The notes under the pieces: generated by a model
The model's database searches: none
What the model saw: only the letters and a program-made list of their open reading frames with translations
Told to the model about the DNA's origin: nothing
Shown here: positions 1 to 6,632 of the stretch, one piece after another
How positions within the stretch are numbered: position 1 is the stretch's first letter
How the letters are laid out: the number at the start of each line of letters is the position of its first letter
Translations under genes and position numbers: made by a program
Assembly (NCBI GenBank): GCA_041488235.1
Contig: JBGPOW010000197.1
Location: 1-8,642, forward strand
Length of the DNA stretch: 8,642 bases
Direction of reading: 5' to 3'
DNA from: DP-19 sp041488235
GTDB taxonomy: Bacteria > Desulfobacterota > Binatia > UTPRO1

Positions 1-79
1 CGGGCGCGACGACTCCGACGGCCATCCCCGCGGCCACCCCGACCGCACCGATCCACCGCCGAAGACGTCGCGCCCGCAT
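1..79 (-). CDS. Partial secreted or membrane-anchored protein, N-terminus only
   Basis: Only the first 26 codons are inside the window; the gene runs off the left edge. Reading leftward from an ATG at 79-77, the peptide begins MRARRLRRWIGAVGVAAG and continues with a hydrophobic run to VVAP. A strongly basic start (five Arg in the first eight residues) followed by a small-residue hydrophobic core is a typical Sec signal peptide or N-terminal anchor. The ribosome binding site is weak (a GGGT run just before the ATG). The frame has no stop up to the edge. Family and function cannot be told from this fragment. It lies downstream of guaA on the same strand, but a 318-bp gap and a strong hairpin separate them, so it is probably a separate transcription unit. 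A chance open frame in GC-rich DNA is the main alternative. Confidence 0.45.
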   Translation of the reverse strand, partial: MRARRLRRWIGAVGVAAGMAVGVVAP

Positions 80-397
80 CGTTACCCGTGTTTCGCCCGC
101 CCTTGCGGTCGTGCACCGCATCGCTCGCGAATAATGCAAACTGCGGAGGTCGTTAAGGGGGGTCGCGGCGACGCGGCACTGACTCGTCCGCTCTCGGAAC
201 GCGCAACCGCGCATCTGCTGCGGCGCCGAATGCCTGCAAGCAGCCCAGCGTCGAGCTAACGTCGCGCCGCGCCGCGCGCGCCGCCGCAGCGGACGGGCGG
301 ACACGGGTGCGCGCGGTCGTAGACTTGTCTTTCCGACGCGGGCGCCCGTGTCCGCCCGTCTGCGGCCACGTCATCGTGAACCGCCGCGGCCCGACGT
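80..397. other. Gene-free stretch between guaA and the left-edge gene
   Basis: I find no convincing coding region in these 318 bases. The open frames crossing it are antisense or frame-shifted extensions of guaA shadows, with Arg/Ala/Pro-rich nonsense composition. It holds the large hairpin at 289-363 and a smaller 6-bp inverted repeat (GTGAAC 376-381, GTTCAC 396-401) that touches the guaA stop codon. A locally A+T-richer patch at about 128-156 is where a promoter for the leftward gene at 79 would be expected. Its best -35/-10 match on the minus strand (TTAACG, 17 bp, TATTCG) is too poor to call. Confidence 0.6.
289..363 (-). terminator. Large GC-rich hairpin downstream of guaA, possible terminator
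   Basis: Positions 293-307 (ACGGGCGGACACGGG) are the exact reverse complement of 345-359. Pairing continues outward to 289/363 and inward to 310/342 with only two G-T wobbles, giving a stem of about 22 bp around a 31-nt loop. It begins 35 nt past the guaA stop, where a transcript terminator would sit. There is no T-run after either arm on either strand, so it is not a canonical intrinsic terminator. It could be a U-less terminator, a 3'-end stabilising hairpin, or a dispersed palindromic element of the REP type. The inverted repeat is directly visible; the role is inferred. Confidence 0.45.
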
Positions 398-1933
398 TCA
401 CTCCCACTCGATGGTGGCCGGCGGCTTCGACGAGATGTCGTACACGACGCGATTCACGCCGGCGATCTCGTTGATGATGCGATTCGAGAGCATCGCCAGG
501 AAGTCGTACGGCAGCCGCGCCCAGTCGGCGGTCATGCCGTCGACGCTCTCGACGGCACGAATGGCGACGACGTTCTCGTACGTGCGCTCGTCGCCCATGA
601 CGCCGACGGTCTTCACCGGCAGGAGCACCGCGAAGGCCTGCCAGAGCGTGCGATAGAACCCCGCTTTGCGGATCTCCTCGGTGACGACCGTGTCGACGGC
701 GCGCAGCAGCGCGAGACGCTCCGGCGTGACAGTGCCGAGGATGCGGATCGCGAGACCCGGTCCGGGAAACGGTTGGCGGCTCAAGATCTCGTCGGGAACC
801 TCGAGGAGACGGCCGAGCTCGCGCACCTCGTCCTTGAAGAGCTCGCGCAGCGGCTCGACGAGCTTCAGGGCCATGCGCTCCGGCAGACCGCCGACGTTGT
901 GGTGACTCTTGATCGTCGCCGACGGGCCCTTGAACGACACCGACTCGATCACGTCGGGATAGAGCGTCCCTTGCGCGAGCCAACCGACGCCGGGAATCGT
1001 CCGCGCCTCGGCCTCGAAGACCTCGATGAACGTGCGGCCGATCGCGCGCCGCTTGTCCTCGGGATCCTCGACGCCGGCGAGCGCATCGAGGAACTGCGCG
1101 CCGGCATCGACGACGCGCAGGCGCTCACCGAAGCGGGCGCGGAAGACCTTCGCGACGCCCTCCGCCTCGTTGGCGCGCAGCACGCCGTTGTCGACGAAGA
1201 CGCAGGTCAGCCGGTCACCGACGGCGCGATCGACGATCGCCGCGGTCACCGCCGAGTCGACGCCGCCCGAGAGCGCGCAGAGCACGCCGGCGCCGTCGAC
1301 CACGGCGCGGATGCGCTCGACTTCGCGGCCGATGAAGTTCTCCATCGTCCACGTCGGCTCGGCGCGGCACACGCGAAAGAGGAAGTTGCGGTAGATCGCG
1401 GTGCCTTGATCGGTGTGCGCGACCTCGGGATGGAACTGCAGGCCGAAGCGCCGGCGCGCGCGGTCGCGGAAGGCCGCGATCGGCGAGTTGGCGCTCGACG
1501 CCAGCACCTCGAACCCCGGCGGCAGCGACTCGATGCGATCGCCGTGGCTCATCCACACCGCGAGGCCGTCGGGGCCGATGTCGAGCCCGGCGAAGAGGTC
1601 GCTCGTATCGCGAACATCGACGCGCGCGGGGCCGTACTCGCGGCGCGTGGCGCGGGCGACGCGGCCGCCGGCGAGCAGCGTGAGGACACCCATCCCGTAG
1701 CAGATCCCGAGGACCGGCACGCCGAGGTCGATGATCGCCGCGTCGGGAAGCGGCGCGCCCTCTGCGTAGACGCTCGCCGGGCCGCCGGAGAGGATGATGC
1801 CCTCGGGAGCCATCGCGCGCACGCGCTCGAGCGGCACGTTGTAGGGGTGGATTTCGCAATAGACGTGCTGCTCGCGGATGCGGCGCGCGATCAGCTGGGT
1901 GTACTGGCTGCCGAAATCGAGGACCAGAATCAT
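398..1933 (-). CDS. guaA: GMP synthase (glutamine-hydrolysing)
   Basis: Converts XMP to GMP in the cytoplasm, using ATP and ammonia released from glutamine; it is the last step of GMP synthesis. The 511-residue length is normal. Residues 1 to about 190 form a class I glutamine amidotransferase domain with nucleophile Cys78 (GICYG), His168 and Glu170 (FHPE). The ATP pyrophosphatase domain follows with P-loop SGGVDS at 222-227. The C-terminal dimerisation domain carries FPGPGLAIR and ends KPPATIEWE, the family signature. One oddity: the GxCxGxQ motif reads GICYGMG, so the usual Gln at position 82 is Gly. The ATG at 1933 has a GAGGGG ribosome binding site 6 nt upstream and the N-terminus MILVLDFGSQYTQL starts exactly where the family does. 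It lies 47 bp after guaB on the same strand and is probably cotranscribed. Confidence 0.97.
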   Translation of the reverse strand: MILVLDFGSQYTQLIARRIREQHVYCEIHPYNVPLERVRAMAPEGIILSGGPASVYAEGAPLPDAAIIDLGVPVLGICYGMGVLTLLAGGRVARATRREYGPARVDVRDTSDLFAGLDIGPDGLAVWMSHGDRIESLPPGFEVLASSANSPIAAFRDRARRRFGLQFHPEVAHTDQGTAIYRNFLFRVCRAEPTWTMENFIGREVERIRAVVDGAGVLCALSGGVDSAVTAAIVDRAVGDRLTCVFVDNGVLRANEAEGVAKVFRARFGERLRVVDAGAQFLDALAGVEDPEDKRRAIGRTFIEVFEAEARTIPGVGWLAQGTLYPDVIESVSFKGPSATIKSHHNVGGLPERMALKLVEPLRELFKDEVRELGRLLEVPDEILSRQPFPGPGLAIRILGTVTPERLALLRAVDTVVTEEIRKAGFYRTLWQAFAVLLPVKTVGVMGDERTYENVVAIRAVESVDGMTADWARLPYDFLAMLSNRIINEIAGVNRVVYDISSKPPATIEWE

Positions 1934-1980
1934 CGCACGCCCCTCACCTCAGCCACGCCGGCGCTTGCTGCCCGGGGGAG

Positions 1981-3441
1981 TCATTCCAGCCGATAGTTCG
2001 GCGCCTCTTTGGTGACGATCACGTCGTGGACGTGGCTCTCGCGCACCGCCGCCGCGCTGACGCGCAAGAAGCGGGTGTTGGTCTGCAACTCGGCGAGGGT
2101 ACGGCACCCGCAGTAGCCCATGCCCGCCTTCAAGCCGCCGACGAGCTGGTGGATGTTGAACGCGAGGCTGCCCTTGTAGGCGACGCGACCCTCGATGCCT
2201 TCCGGCACGAGCTTCACGTCGGGTTCGTCCGCCTGGAAGTAGCGGTCGCGGCTCCCTTCCTTCATCGCCTCGATCGAGCCCATGCCGCGATAGAGCTTGT
2301 AGGTGCGCCCCTGGAAGAGAATCGTCTCGCCCGGGCTCTCCTCGGTACCGGCGAAGAGGCTGCCGATCATGATCGAGTGCGCGCCGGCGGCGAGCGCCTT
2401 GGTGATGTCACCGGAGTAGCGTACGCCGCCGTCGGCGATGATCGGCACGTCGGTGCCGGCGACGCCCTTCACCGCGCCGAGCACGGCGGTCAGCTGCGGC
2501 ATGCCGACGCCGGAGATGATGCGGGTGGTGCAAATCGAGCCGACGCCCATGCCGACCTTCACGCCGTCGGAGCCCGCCTTCACGAGCGCGCGCGCGCCTT
2601 CCTCGGTGCCGACGTTGCCGGCGATGGTCTCGACGTCGCGATAGCTCGCCTTGATGTCGCGGACCGTGTCGAGGACGTTCTGCGAGTGGCCGTGCGCGGT
2701 ATCGACGGCCAGCACGTCGACGCCGGCGCGCACCAATGCCTCGACACGCTCCTCGCGGTCGGGCCCGACGCCGACGGCGGCGCCGCAGCGCAACCGGCCC
2801 TGCTCGTCCTTGCACGCGAGCGGGTACTCGATCGTCTTCTGGATGTCCTTCACGGTGATGAGACCGCGCAGCCGATACTCGTCGTCGACGACGAGCAGCT
2901 TCTCGATGCGGTTCGCGTGCAGGATCTCCTTCGCCTGCTCGAGACTCACGCCCGGCTTGGCGGTAACGAGGTTGTCCTTCGTCATCACCTCGGCGACCTT
3001 GCGATCGAGGCGCTTCTCGAAGCGTAAGTCGCGGTGCGTGAGGATGCCGACGAGGCGCCCGTTTTGCGTCACCGGAAGCCCGGAGATGTGGAAACGGCGC
3101 ATGACCGCGAGCGCGTCTTCGATGCGCTGCTCGGGGCTCACCGTCACCGGGTCGGAGATCATGCCGCTCTCCGACTTCTTCACCTTCTCGACCTCGCCGG
3201 CCTGCGTCGCGACCGGCATGTTGCGGTGCACGAAGCCGACGCCGCCTTCCTGCGCGATCGCGATCGCCATCCGCGCCTCGGTGACGGTATCCATGGCCGC
3301 CGAGACGAGTGGGATGTTGAGGCCGATGCGCCGCGAGAGGCGCGTCGAGACGTCGGCGTCGCGCGGTACGATCGCGCTCGCCGCCGGTACGAGCAGCACG
3401 TCGTCGAAGGTGAGACCCTCGGCGAGGTCACGCACGTCCAT
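1981..3441 (-). CDS. guaB: Inosine-5'-monophosphate dehydrogenase
   Basis: Oxidises IMP to XMP with NAD+, the committed step towards GMP; its product feeds guaA next to it. From the chosen start the protein is 486 residues, the usual bacterial length. The N-terminus has LTFDDVLLVPA (10-20), then a tandem CBS pair at about 93-206 inserted in the TIM barrel, NAD-binding region around 247-277, catalytic loop GSICTTR with Cys304, phosphate-binding IADGGVRYSGD (335-345), and flap EGSRDRYFQ (395-403) with the Arg400-Tyr401 pair. Start choice: ATG at 3441 is preceded by GGAGGT with 4 nt spacing and matches the family N-terminus. A longer reading from a TTG at 3495 would add 18 residues, run through the leader hairpin and lack family support. 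No purine riboswitch is recognisable upstream. Confidence 0.97.
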   Translation of the reverse strand: MDVRDLAEGLTFDDVLLVPAASAIVPRDADVSTRLSRRIGLNIPLVSAAMDTVTEARMAIAIAQEGGVGFVHRNMPVATQAGEVEKVKKSESGMISDPVTVSPEQRIEDALAVMRRFHISGLPVTQNGRLVGILTHRDLRFEKRLDRKVAEVMTKDNLVTAKPGVSLEQAKEILHANRIEKLLVVDDEYRLRGLITVKDIQKTIEYPLACKDEQGRLRCGAAVGVGPDREERVEALVRAGVDVLAVDTAHGHSQNVLDTVRDIKASYRDVETIAGNVGTEEGARALVKAGSDGVKVGMGVGSICTTRIISGVGMPQLTAVLGAVKGVAGTDVPIIADGGVRYSGDITKALAAGAHSIMIGSLFAGTEESPGETILFQGRTYKLYRGMGSIEAMKEGSRDRYFQADEPDVKLVPEGIEGRVAYKGSLAFNIHQLVGGLKAGMGYCGCRTLAELQTNTRFLRVSAAAVRESHVHDVIVTKEAPNYRLE

Positions 3442-3445
3442 GACG

Positions 3446-3451
3446 ACCTCC
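3446..3451 (-). promoter_or_regulatory. Ribosome binding site of guaB
   Basis: Minus-strand GGAGGT lies 4 nt before the ATG at 3441. It decides between this start and the upstream TTG at 3495, because the TTG has no comparable purine-rich site. Confidence 0.75.
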
Positions 3452-3462
3452 AGAAGCGCAAA

Positions 3463-3490
3463 AGCCCCGTCGCGCGCGGCGAACGGGGCT
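3463..3490 (-). terminator. Terminator-like hairpin in the guaB leader (possible attenuator)
   Basis: On the minus strand AGCCCCGT (3490-3483) and ACGGGGCT (3470-3463) are perfect 8-bp inverted repeats around a 12-nt loop, followed at once by further T residues (four T's in a row from 3463 to 3460). That is the shape of a short intrinsic terminator pointing into guaB, only about 10 nt before its ribosome binding site. On the plus strand there is no T-run. It could be a transcription attenuator of guaB, a terminator for something upstream, or a leader hairpin that affects translation. The repeat is visible; the function is inferred. Confidence 0.45.
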
Positions 3491-3580
3491 CCCAATGGAC
3501 TTCTCTAGGGTGCGTCGTGAAGTAGTCTGACCGTCCATGGTTTTAGGTAACAGAAGCTCGTCGAAAGGACAAGCACGACA

Positions 3581-3612
3581 CTGGCACGGCCGCACCGGCG
3601 CGTGCTAGCCAG
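3581..3612 (+). promoter_or_regulatory. Leader hairpin just upstream of the carbonic anhydrase-like gene
   Basis: In the 177-bp divergent region between guaB and the rightward gene, GCACGGCCG (3584-3592) pairs with CGGCGCGTGC (3596-3605) with one bulged G and a 3-nt loop. CTG/CAG (3581-3583/3610-3612) extend the stem across a 4-nt bulge. It ends 6 nt before the ATG at 3619, where a ribosome binding site would normally be. Both directions must be transcribed from this region, but I cannot find a promoter with good -35/-10 matches on either strand. Confidence 0.3.
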
Positions 3613-3618
3613 CGTGCG

Positions 3619-4137
3619 ATGATCGCCTCATTTCGCGGCGCGACGCCGCTGATCGAGCCGTCGGCGTACGTCGTCGACAGCGCCGTCGTGATCGGCGACG
3701 TGGTGATCGGCGCCGAGACGAGCGTGTGGTTCCACGCCGTCGTTCGCGGCGACGTCAACTCGATCCGCATCGGCCGCGGCACCAACGTGCAGGATCATGC
3801 GACGATTCACGTCCTCACCGCGCGCGCGAAAGCGGCAGTCGGCGACGACGTCACGATCGGCCACGGTGCCATCGTCCACGGCTGCACGATCGGCGACCGC
3901 ACGCTCGTCGGCATGGGCGCGATCGTCCTCGACGGCGTCGAGGTCGGCGCCGACTGCCTCGTCGGTGCCGGCGCGCTCCTCACGCCGGGCACGCGCATCG
4001 CGCCGGGTCAGCTCGTCACCGGCCACCCGGCCAAAGCGGTGCGCGCGCTCACCGACGCCGAGCGCGCGTCGCTCGTCGCGTCGGCCGTGAACTACGCGCG
4101 GGTCGCGGCGGAGTATCGCGTCGCGGGGCTGCGATGA
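3619..4137 (+). CDS. Gamma-carbonic-anhydrase-family hexapeptide-repeat protein
   Basis: A 172-residue left-handed beta-helix protein of the gamma carbonic anhydrase/YrdA/PaaY/CaiE group, expected to be a cytoplasmic trimer binding zinc or another metal between subunits. Hexapeptide repeats (IGDVVIGAETSV and later IGDRTLVGMGAIV) fill residues about 22-125. Conserved elements are Arg43 and Asp45 (VVRGD), Gln58-Asp59 (NVQDH), and three candidate metal ligands His64, His82 and His87 (GHGAIVHGC), matching the known spacing. A C-terminal helix with Tyr159 (NYARVAAEY) follows. Members range from true carbonic anhydrases to CoA thioesterases (PaaY), so the reaction is uncertain. ATG 3619 is the first possible start after the in-frame TAG at 3544; no Shine-Dalgarno is visible. 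Its stop overlaps the next gene's start as ATGA. Confidence 0.9.
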   Translation: MIASFRGATPLIEPSAYVVDSAVVIGDVVIGAETSVWFHAVVRGDVNSIRIGRGTNVQDHATIHVLTARAKAAVGDDVTIGHGAIVHGCTIGDRTLVGMGAIVLDGVEVGADCLVGAGALLTPGTRIAPGQLVTGHPAKAVRALTDAERASLVASAVNYARVAAEYRVAGLR

Positions 4138-4925
4138 AGGTCACCGTCAACGGCATCGCCGTCCACTACGAGCTCGACGGGCCGGCGAACGCACCCGTCG
4201 TCACGATGAGCCATTCGCTCGCGACCGATCTCTCGATGTGGGATCCGACGGTGCCGGCGCTCAGCGATCGCTTTCGCGTGCTGCGCTACGACACGCGGGG
4301 GCACGGCACCACCGATGCGCCGAGCGGCGCCTACAGGCTCGAGCAACTCGCCGACGACGCGCAGGCGCTGCTGGAGACGCTCGGCATCGCGCGCACGCAC
4401 TGGGTGGGCCTCTCGATGGGCGGCATGATCGGCCAGACGTTCGCGCTGCGGGCGCCGCAGCTCCTGGCGAGTCTCGCGCTCTGCGACACGGCGAGCCGCA
4501 TTCCGGACGACGCGCGCGCGACGTGGGACGACCGCATCCGCATCGCCGAAACGCAAGGCATGGAGCCGCTCGTCGAGCCGACGCTCGCGCGCTGGTTCAC
4601 CGCGCCGTTCCGCGCGCACCGGAAGGACGTCGTCGATCGCGTCGCCGCCATGATCCGCTCGACGCCGACCGCCGGCTACAGCGGATGCTGCCACGCGATC
4701 AAACGGCTCGATCTCACCGAAAGGCTGCGCGCGATCCAGATGCCGACCTTCATCATCGTCGGGGCGGACGATCCGGGAACGCCCGTCGCGGCGTCCGAGG
4801 CGATGCACGAGCGCATCGCCGGCTCCACGCTCGACATTCTCGCGTCGGCCGCGCATCTCTCGAACATGGAGCAGCCGGAGGCGTTCAATCGCGCGCTCGT
4901 GCGCTTCCTGTCGTCAATGACCTGA
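4134..4925 (+). CDS. Alpha/beta hydrolase, 3-oxoadipate enol-lactonase (PcaD)-like
   Basis: A 263-residue alpha/beta-hydrolase-fold enzyme resembling beta-ketoadipate enol-lactonases, which open an enol-lactone to 3-oxoadipate in aromatic catabolism. Residues 26-38 (SHSLATDLSMWDP) form the oxyanion-hole region typical of PcaD, followed by YDTRGHG (52-58). The nucleophile elbow is GLSMGG with Ser94, the likely acid Asp213 (GADDPGTP), and the likely base His241 (AAHLSNMEQPE). The cap region has WDDR (131-134) and LARWFT (151-156), also PcaD-like. There is no pcaB, pcaC or other protocatechuate gene in the window, so the actual substrate may be a different lactone or ester. The ATG at 4134 overlaps the preceding stop (ATGA), which implies translational coupling, and the FAD monooxygenase begins 3 bp after its stop. 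Confidence 0.88.
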   Translation: MKVTVNGIAVHYELDGPANAPVVTMSHSLATDLSMWDPTVPALSDRFRVLRYDTRGHGTTDAPSGAYRLEQLADDAQALLETLGIARTHWVGLSMGGMIGQTFALRAPQLLASLALCDTASRIPDDARATWDDRIRIAETQGMEPLVEPTLARWFTAPFRAHRKDVVDRVAAMIRSTPTAGYSGCCHAIKRLDLTERLRAIQMPTFIIVGADDPGTPVAASEAMHERIAGSTLDILASAAHLSNMEQPEAFNRALVRFLSSMT

Positions 4926-4928
4926 CCC

Positions 4929-6632
4929 GTGGCGAGCGAACCGGTCATCATCATCGGCGGCGGTCCGGTGGGACTCGCCGCTGCGCTCGAGCTCGCGCGC
5001 TTCGGCGTGCGGACGGTCGTCGTGGAGCAGCGCGACGCCACCTCGTGGCATCCGAAGACGCGCAACATGAATACCCGCACGATGGAGATCGCGCGCGGCT
5101 GGGGACGGATCGTGTACGAGCGGCTCCGCGGCATCGACAGCGCGGACGCGTGGAAGAGTCCGATTCGGTTCTTGCGCAGCGTCGTCGGCGAGGAGGTAGG
5201 CCGGATCGAATCCAAGGGATTCGTCGGACCGGGGCCCGACGTGAGCCCGGCGCTCCCGGTCATGTCCTCGCAGGACCTGATGGAGCAGATCTACTTCGAC
5301 GCCGCGCGTGCGAGCGGTCTCGTCGATCTCCGCTTCGGCCACCGCGCGCGCAGATTGCTACGCGGGCAGCGCGCGACCGACGACGGCGCCGCCGTCGAGG
5401 TCACCGACGTCGTGTCCAACGAGCCGAGCATCCTCTCCGGCGCCGCCCTGGTCGCCGCCGACGGCGTCGACAGCATGATTCGGGACGAGCTCGACATTCC
5501 GCTCGCCGGCGACAAAGGCATTCACCACTTCATCAATTGTTATTTTCGTGCCGACGTCGAGCGCCATGTCGGTGAACGGCGCGGCGTCCTCCTGTTCGTC
5601 GCGAACGAGAACGCGGCAGGGGTGCTGCAGCCGCTGGACGGACGCGGGCGATGGCTGTGCCAGATCGCCGTCTCCGCCGCCGACTGGCGCGCGGACGTGT
5701 TCACGAAGGAGCGCTGCCAGGAGTGGATCCGTGGCGCGGTCGGCGTTCGCGACGTCGATGCCGAGGTGCTCTCGATCGGACGCTGGAGCATGAATGCCAC
5801 CGTCGCCGAGACGTTCGTGCACGGGCGTGTCGTCCTCGTCGGCGACGCCGCGCACCAGTTTCCGCCGACCGGCGGACTCGGCGTCAACACCGGCATCCAA
5901 GGCATGCACAACGCGATGTGGAAGCTGGCCTTTCTCGTCGAAGGCAAGGCGGGCGGCGCGCTCCTCGACACGTATACGACCGAGCGCCGGCCGGTGGCGC
6001 GCTGGACGGTGGAGCAATCGCTGCAAAACCATTGGCACGTGCAGCAGATCGTCTTGGCGGCCATCGCGGGGCAGAAGAGTTCCATGAATGCCGCCGACGC
6101 CGTCACGGCGGCGCGACGGTACGGCAATCATCTCGGCGTCGAATTCGGATGCGTCTACGATTCGCCCGCCGTCGTACCCGACGGCACGGCGTTACCAGAG
6201 GTCGCCGACGCCTACTCCGACTACGTGCCGACCGCGCGACCCGGGTGTCGCGCGCCGCATGTCTGGCTCGGCCGCGGCAACGCAACGCTCTCGACGCTCG
6301 ATCTTTTCGGTCCGAGCTTCACCATCCTGACCGGCTCCGGCGATCGCGCGTGGCGTGACGTCGCTCGATCGACGGCCGCCGAGCTCGCTGTTCCGATTGC
6401 GTGCTATGGCATCGGCGACGCGGGTCTGGAGGATCGCGACGCCGTCTTCTTCGCGCGATTCGGCATCGAGCCGACCGGCGCGGTACTCGTCAGGCCGGAC
6501 GGTTACGTCGGCTGGCGGACGCCGCGCGCGGGCGATCCTGAAGCGCTGCGTGCCGCTGTCAGCGCGATCCTCGATCGCACCGGCGGTCAGGACGCGCGGC
6601 GGCCGAGCAGGACCACGCATTCGGCGGCATAG
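4929..6632 (+). CDS. Class A FAD-dependent aromatic monooxygenase (PheA/TfdB-type)
   Basis: A 567-residue flavoprotein of the p-hydroxybenzoate-hydroxylase superfamily, which uses NAD(P)H and O2 to hydroxylate a phenolic or polyketide-like ring. The N-terminal FAD fold shows IIIGGGPVGLAAALE (7-21) with Glu33 ending strand 2. Arg50 sits in NTRTMEI, ADGVDSMIR (177-185) is the DG motif, and GDAAHQFPPTGGLGVNTG (305-322) contacts FAD ribityl and pyrophosphate. After about residue 435 a thioredoxin-like C-terminal domain (PGCRAPHVWL, then GAVLVRPDGYVGWR) matches phenol hydroxylases and PgaE/MhpA-like enzymes. The GTG start at 4929 lies 3 bp after the hydrolase stop and places the GxGxxG at the expected distance. 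Substrate cannot be read from sequence. The last 46 bp overlap the convergent YihY gene. Some stretches (about 5520-5550) are locally less GC-rich than the surrounding DNA. Confidence 0.92.
   Translation: MASEPVIIIGGGPVGLAAALELARFGVRTVVVEQRDATSWHPKTRNMNTRTMEIARGWGRIVYERLRGIDSADAWKSPIRFLRSVVGEEVGRIESKGFVGPGPDVSPALPVMSSQDLMEQIYFDAARASGLVDLRFGHRARRLLRGQRATDDGAAVEVTDVVSNEPSILSGAALVAADGVDSMIRDELDIPLAGDKGIHHFINCYFRADVERHVGERRGVLLFVANENAAGVLQPLDGRGRWLCQIAVSAADWRADVFTKERCQEWIRGAVGVRDVDAEVLSIGRWSMNATVAETFVHGRVVLVGDAAHQFPPTGGLGVNTGIQGMHNAMWKLAFLVEGKAGGALLDTYTTERRPVARWTVEQSLQNHWHVQQIVLAAIAGQKSSMNAADAVTAARRYGNHLGVEFGCVYDSPAVVPDGTALPEVADAYSDYVPTARPGCRAPHVWLGRGNATLSTLDLFGPSFTILTGSGDRAWRDVARSTAAELAVPIACYGIGDAGLEDRDAVFFARFGIEPTGAVLVRPDGYVGWRTPRAGDPEALRAAVSAILDRTGGQDARRPSRTTHSAA

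Noticed and set aside
153..983. A 276-codon minus-strand frame overlapping the guaA 3' end and the gene-free stretch
   Set aside because: Arg/Ala-rich product in a different frame from guaA, with no recognisable domain, and it spans the large hairpin.
773..1996. A 407-codon open frame on the plus strand opposite guaA
   Set aside because: It is antisense to a clear guaA gene, has Arg/Ala/Asp/His-rich low-information composition, and shows no known motif. Long antisense frames are expected at this GC content.
2026..3027. A 333-codon plus-strand open frame opposite guaB
   Set aside because: Antisense shadow of guaB; the wobble-rich GC pattern keeps the frame open and the product resembles no family.
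3442..3495. An 18-residue N-terminal extension of guaB from a TTG
   Set aside because: It would translate the leader hairpin, lacks a ribosome binding site, and the family N-terminus begins at the ATG at 3441 behind GGAGGT.
3442..3618. Guanine riboswitch or clear sigma-70 promoters in the guaB divergent region
   Set aside because: No purine aptamer core is recognisable, and the best -35/-10 pairs on either strand match too few consensus bases to call.
3726..4133. A 136-residue upstream extension of the alpha/beta hydrolase
   Set aside because: It is an Arg/His-rich frame-shifted reading of the carbonic anhydrase-like gene. The hydrolase family starts at the ATG at 4134, which forms an ATGA overlap.
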